The notes beneath the pieces are model-generated. The model was given only the letters and a program-made list of their open reading frames with translations, was not told where the DNA came from and did no database searches. DNA of 64,000 nt from Paramacrobiotus metropolitanus (Eukaryota; Tardigrada; Eutardigrada; Parachela; Macrobiotidae): positions 248,001 to 312,000 of the forward strand of contig NW_026570294.1 in assembly GCF_019649055.1 (NCBI RefSeq), written 5' to 3'. Shown in pieces: positions 60,411 through 64,000 of the stretch; position 1 is the stretch's first letter; each line of letters begins with the position of its first letter. Both the position numbers and the translations under genes were made by a program.

Positions 60411-61166
60411 ATTCCATTCTCGGTAACTGATTGTTTGCATTTACAACAATCATCAGTGCTAATCGTTAACATATTAGGAAAGGTGCAAATGTAATCATGC
60501 CAATTAAATTTAGCTTTCATGAAATCCAAACAACATAAGTATGGATCTTGAAGTAATATCACAAACTATGAATCATAAATAAAACTACTAATGTACATAC
60601 AAAATTAGACATCTTGAACGCATTTTGGTCGTGCAGAAAAACGCTGACGGTAGCCTTTCATATTCTTTCTTTTGAAGTACGGTTGAAATTCTTCTCATTA
60701 AATAGTTTCCGAGATTATTACGTAAACACTTGTATCAAAAAGTAATTTTGTTAATAATAACTGAAAAAGCACTTAATTAGATAGTATAATAAAATAATAA
60801 GTCATATTAAGCATGCCTATAATCATTGAATCACCATCCTTCCCGTGCTGAAACAAAAACGTATGTAGGTGATTTGACTATTTTTCTAACTTTCTCCAAA
60901 TTTGTTGCTTTTGTTCCAAGGGTGCACACCATCTGACAGCCATTCAGCGCCACAATGGTTACAAATAAACATATTTTCCAAATTTCCTTCCAAAATTTCT
61001 TCTCCACTGAAGCCGTTGTCCTGTGTTTCGCTAACGTGGGAATTAATGTTGAGAATTTCGTTCATTTTTTCCAGTAGTTCATCTATCTTCTTTGTCCTTT
61101 CATCTGAGTGCTCATTTTGTTTCCGTGCTTCATTAGCAAACGGGAGATCAGCAATACTGCTGACCT

Positions 61167-61685
61167 TTAACTTTCTTGATCGTTTTCTTTCACATGGTAT
61201 AATTCTTCAGCTACCTCCAATATATCTTTAGGTGTTTTCTTTCCCATAACACGCAACTGCATAGCAGCTTGTCGATCTCTCATTCCTTTTAAAATAAAAT
61301 AACCTATTTCTGTTTGATTCATGTTAGGATCCGCATGTTTGCATAGATCCACGATTGAAAAGTAGTATGTCCGAAAATCTTCTTCGTTTCCTTGTTGTCG
61401 AGAGATCAGTGTATCGATAGCTTTTTCCGGCGTTCCGAGTTTTCCAAATGTTTTTAGAAATTCCCTTTCTAAGGTGTTCCAGTCAACGCCTGCCGCCGGA
61501 GGGCGATTTTTTATCCACTTACGCGCTGTTCCTGCTAACACTTCCGAAAATCGTCTGGCCTTAGTAGCATCATCTCAAGAATATAATTCTGCGCAACGCA
61601 AATACGATTCCAACCAGGTTTCTGCATCTTCGTGCGGTGCTGCCGAATATGGTGGTGGCAGTTTGACCTTCGGGCCTTCCGCCAT
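61167..61685 (-). pseudogene. Retrotransposon gag (Ty3/gypsy-like), in-frame TGA
   Basis: Starts at ATG 61685 (MAEGPKVKLPPP). The capsid-type core follows: EDAETWLESYLRCAELYS, then a TGA at 61575-61577, then DDATKARRFSEVLAGTARKW, DWNTLEREFLKTFG and FRTYYFSIVDLC, ending in TAG-like stop after KENDQES. Length 172 codons. The W-L...L-x-G-x-A-x-x-W pattern is that of the retrotransposon gag family. The TGA comes 36 codons in and the frame is otherwise open. No zinc knuckle was seen. Upstream frames (61861-62076) are proline- and lysine-rich and of unclear status. Confidence 0.75.
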
Positions 61686-63805
61686 TCTGCTTTCTTGTAT
61701 ATTGACTCGCTTTTTGGTTACTTCTACTTTGCGTTCCACTATTTCCACGCTGGGTTTCTTGTGCTAATTCCACGGTCGACACTTTGATTGCCGTTTGCCT
61801 AGACTGACGTTCTATGTTTTGGTCTTCTGTAAAGCAGTACTGTGCCTTTCCTCCTCTACTTTAAGTACCCTCCTCTTCAAATGAGTTGGCGATTTCTAGT
61901 TTTGGTTGCTTGTCCAGGGGCTTTTCCTCCTGACTAGTGTTTGGTGAAATTTGGGGAGTTTTCTGTCTATCAGCAGGTCTTTTCACATCAAGAATATTTT
62001 TTCTCCGTACTGTAGCCGCTGGATGAAGTGGCTCCACAGAGTCTGGTATACGGGAAAATGCAGGCCCAATATACACACATTGCTCCGTGCAGAATTGTGT
62101 TTGATTTCAAACAATTTTCACTCTGATGCTGACGTTCTACATGTTTTACTGAGTTTCTTAATTTTAGCAACGTACGATAATTATTGTAAGAGCATAATGT
62201 CACAGCTAGGATAGTTTCCGATTTATAAATCTGGTTTGTTGTGGTTTTTGGGGTGCCCCTGGCAGGGGCAGAACAGTTAGTAACAGTACAGTACTAATAT
62301 CGAAAAGCAAAGTGCGCGCCTCCCGGTGGGAGGAAGGCTCGTGCTCAATGCCCGGCCAGGTGCAGGCAGCGGGCGGATCTAAAAGTGGAGCCACTTCATC
62401 TAGCGGCTACAGTAACCAAAATGCTGCCGATTGGTGTTTGATTTGAAATACAACAAGTTTCCAGATTTTACCGAACAGCTGTTCGTTATATATTAAAGTT
62501 GAGATTAATAACCAAGAATCGTGTTGCCAATAACTTGCGCGCTTCCAACGTTGAAATATGTAACGTGGGGCCTTATGGGCGCCCACGTACCATCGACGGC
62601 GAAACAGCGGCGAACCCGGATTGAGGCTTTAATGCCGAAATCTAAGGTGCGCACCGTGGCGCAGCAAACACCGACTAATGAGATCGGATCCTACAGCCAG
62701 CGCAGCTGTGCTGTAGGTCCGTCAAAACAGCAGCAATGTGTGGGATGGAAATCCCCAGAACAGCAAAACACAATGGCGAATGGCCAATCATGAAGGCGGA
62801 GCTATCGGCCTTCACAAATATAAAGGTGACTTTGATAATAAAACGGGAATTTTACATGAATTCCTTTTCCTTTTATAAGCGCTGTTATTAGTAACTAATA
62901 AAATTTCTGGAGTCAATATACCCGATAAATGTATACGTCTAGGCTGAGTTTAGCAACAGTTCACAAAAATGCTTCGCTAGAATTCCAGCAATTACGTCTT
63001 CCGCCTGGATTTTGCGGTCACACTATGCAACTATTCTTTGCGCTGTTTCTGCTTGCGTTGTTAGATACGAGTATGATCGTTAGCTACGAAATACTAGTAC
63101 TGTACTACAGTAGTTATCCAGTACTGGCTTATTTGTATGCTCACACGTTATCAGTGAGCGGATATGGTTGGGAATGAGTCATGCGAGAAAGAGTCGGTTG
63201 TTGACCCACACAAAAGATTCTTACGCACATTTAACGGACAGTATTACTATACATAGAAATCACACATTATACGTACACGTATCTTCGGCTCATTTGTGCT
63301 GATAATAAAGATCTCAAAAAAACGCACATTGGCTTGGTGAAAGTAACACTAACTAGTACCACAGCTACGAGTATTTCCAAAACGAAAAATAAATAAAAAC
63401 TTTAAACTTTTAATTAGTGAAAATTCCGATAAATAATGCTGTATTCAACGGTGTGACGGACACATAACTGTAATCAACGGTGCAACGGACACATAACCTC
63501 TTCTCACTTACGGGCGCAATAAAAATCTGCACAGCTGTCTGTATATACTGTCGTGTTATTATGGACCAGATAACAACGACAACAGTTCTACCTGGGCTGT
63601 GCGCGACTGTCTGTATTGCAAGTTACCTGTGGTCAGCAGGTGCACCAACAAATACCTGTGTCGCTGTGGGCTAAATAATCCTCGGTACCGGAATGAAAAT
63701 CCAAAATTAAATATGTTCCAAATAATTCAACGCGCGCAATTGTATCAAAATCTCTCCAGGTCACAAATTATTAGCATAATCTCACAATGTGATGCACTTA
63801 CAAGT
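61686..63805 (-). other. Leader region of the LTR element
   Basis: About 2.1 kb between the primer site and gag, unusually long. Short open frames only. Self-complementary spots include GTGCCCCTGGCAGGGGCA (about 62253) and CCTACAGCCAGCGCAGC with a near-mirror GCTGTGCTGTAGG (about 62689-62718). The part at 62540-62800 has exon-like composition and might be captured host sequence. Confidence 0.45.
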
Positions 63806-63819
63806 CTTCCTTCACGCCA
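63806..63819 (-). other. Candidate primer-binding site of the LTR element
   Basis: Minus strand TGGCGTGAAGGAAG lies two bases inside the LTR end. It starts with TGG, complementary to a CCA tRNA end. The tRNA was not identified. Confidence 0.6.
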
Positions 63820-63821
63820 TT

Positions 63822-64000
63822 TGTCGCAGTATAGAGTTCTCCTGTAAGCGCACCTGTGCTACACCTGTGTAGGTCGACGATGACCTTTACGTGTTACCGA
63901 TGTGTCCCTATAACGATTAGACAACGCACCCGTATGATAGTGACCTTTATTCAATATAACCCTATGCCCACAATAACAATGCTAATGCTAGGTAATCCAG
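63822..64000 (-). repeat. Second LTR (5' LTR in element orientation), partial
   Basis: Matches 59640-59807 with an 11-base extra segment (ACCTTTACGTG) near 63882 and few substitutions. Continues beyond the window. Confidence 0.9.

Larger units (their letters stand above)
59640..64000 (-). mobile_element. LTR retrotransposon (gag only, probably non-autonomous), continues past the window
   Basis: Direct repeats starting TGTCGCAGTATAG at 59640 and 63822 are the two LTRs; the right one runs off the window. Element orientation is minus. A primer-site candidate follows the right LTR (TGGCGTGAAGGAAG on the minus strand, 63806-63819). A polypurine tract (GAAGAGGAGGAT, 60095-60106) precedes the left LTR. 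The LTR has TATATAAAG and, downstream, AATAAA in the minus direction. The internal part is only about 3.7 kb and shows a gag frame but no protease, reverse transcriptase or integrase. The LTRs differ by an 11-bp indel and some substitutions, so the insertion is not brand new. It lies in GC4 exon 15. Confidence 0.9.

Overview
The window reads as a gene-dense, intron-rich animal chromosome segment. Coding exons are clearly richer in G+C than the A+T-rich introns, splice sites are mostly canonical GT-AG, and the recognisable proteins are animal families: PERK, BTB-BACK-kelch, natriuretic-type receptor guanylate cyclases and a PAN/apple domain. The short introns suggest a small-genome invertebrate. 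A tardigrade or another small ecdysozoan would fit, but that is an inference and I cannot place the species.

Layout. 1-6.8 kb: the ER-stress kinase PERK on the + strand, complete except for its 5' end. 7.6-10.4 kb: a BTB-BACK-kelch gene (+) with one frame break in exon 1. 10.76-13.79 kb: a structurally complete Mutator-like (MULE) DNA transposon with a 9-bp target duplication, repeat-rich inverted ends and an intact two-exon transposase. 13.9-15.1, 17.1-18.2 and 24.5-25.1 kb: three decayed copies of a secreted leucine-rich-repeat gene (+). 21.7-23.6 kb: an unassigned secreted cysteine-rich gene (+). 56.1-57.2 kb: a small secreted PAN/apple gene (+) with an in-frame TGA.

The main content, 18.8-59.6 kb, is a tandem array of receptor guanylate cyclase genes, all on the minus strand. 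I could follow the same 22-exon structure in three copies. GC1 (25.5-31.95 kb) is intact, about 1,047 aa. GC2 (35.8-43.9 kb) has a 10-bp frameshifting deletion in the kinase-homology domain. GC3 (45.7-53.7 kb) is open almost throughout but has lost a catalytic metal-binding aspartate and one splice donor. Two terminal copies are truncated. GC0 (18.8-19.6 kb) keeps only the last three exons, fused to the region normally found upstream of a GC gene. GC4 (57.5-59.6 kb) is interrupted in exon 15 by an LTR retrotransposon that runs to the window edge. Isolated exon remnants lie between the full copies. The LRR pseudogenes and the GC 3' ends converge tail to tail, and LRR-B/GC0 and LRR-C/GC1 are duplicates of one segment.

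Introns and spacers carry several inverted-repeat elements: a nested one in GC2 intron 18, a long one in GC3 intron 15, small ones at 15.5, 34.9 and 56.4 kb, a tandemly doubled perfect palindrome at 20.7 kb, and a 30-bp perfect hairpin inside the retrotransposon. The region looks like a birth-and-death receptor cluster being reshaped by duplication, apparent gene conversion and transposons. If GC1 works as its family does, it would be a plasma-membrane receptor making cGMP after ligand binding.
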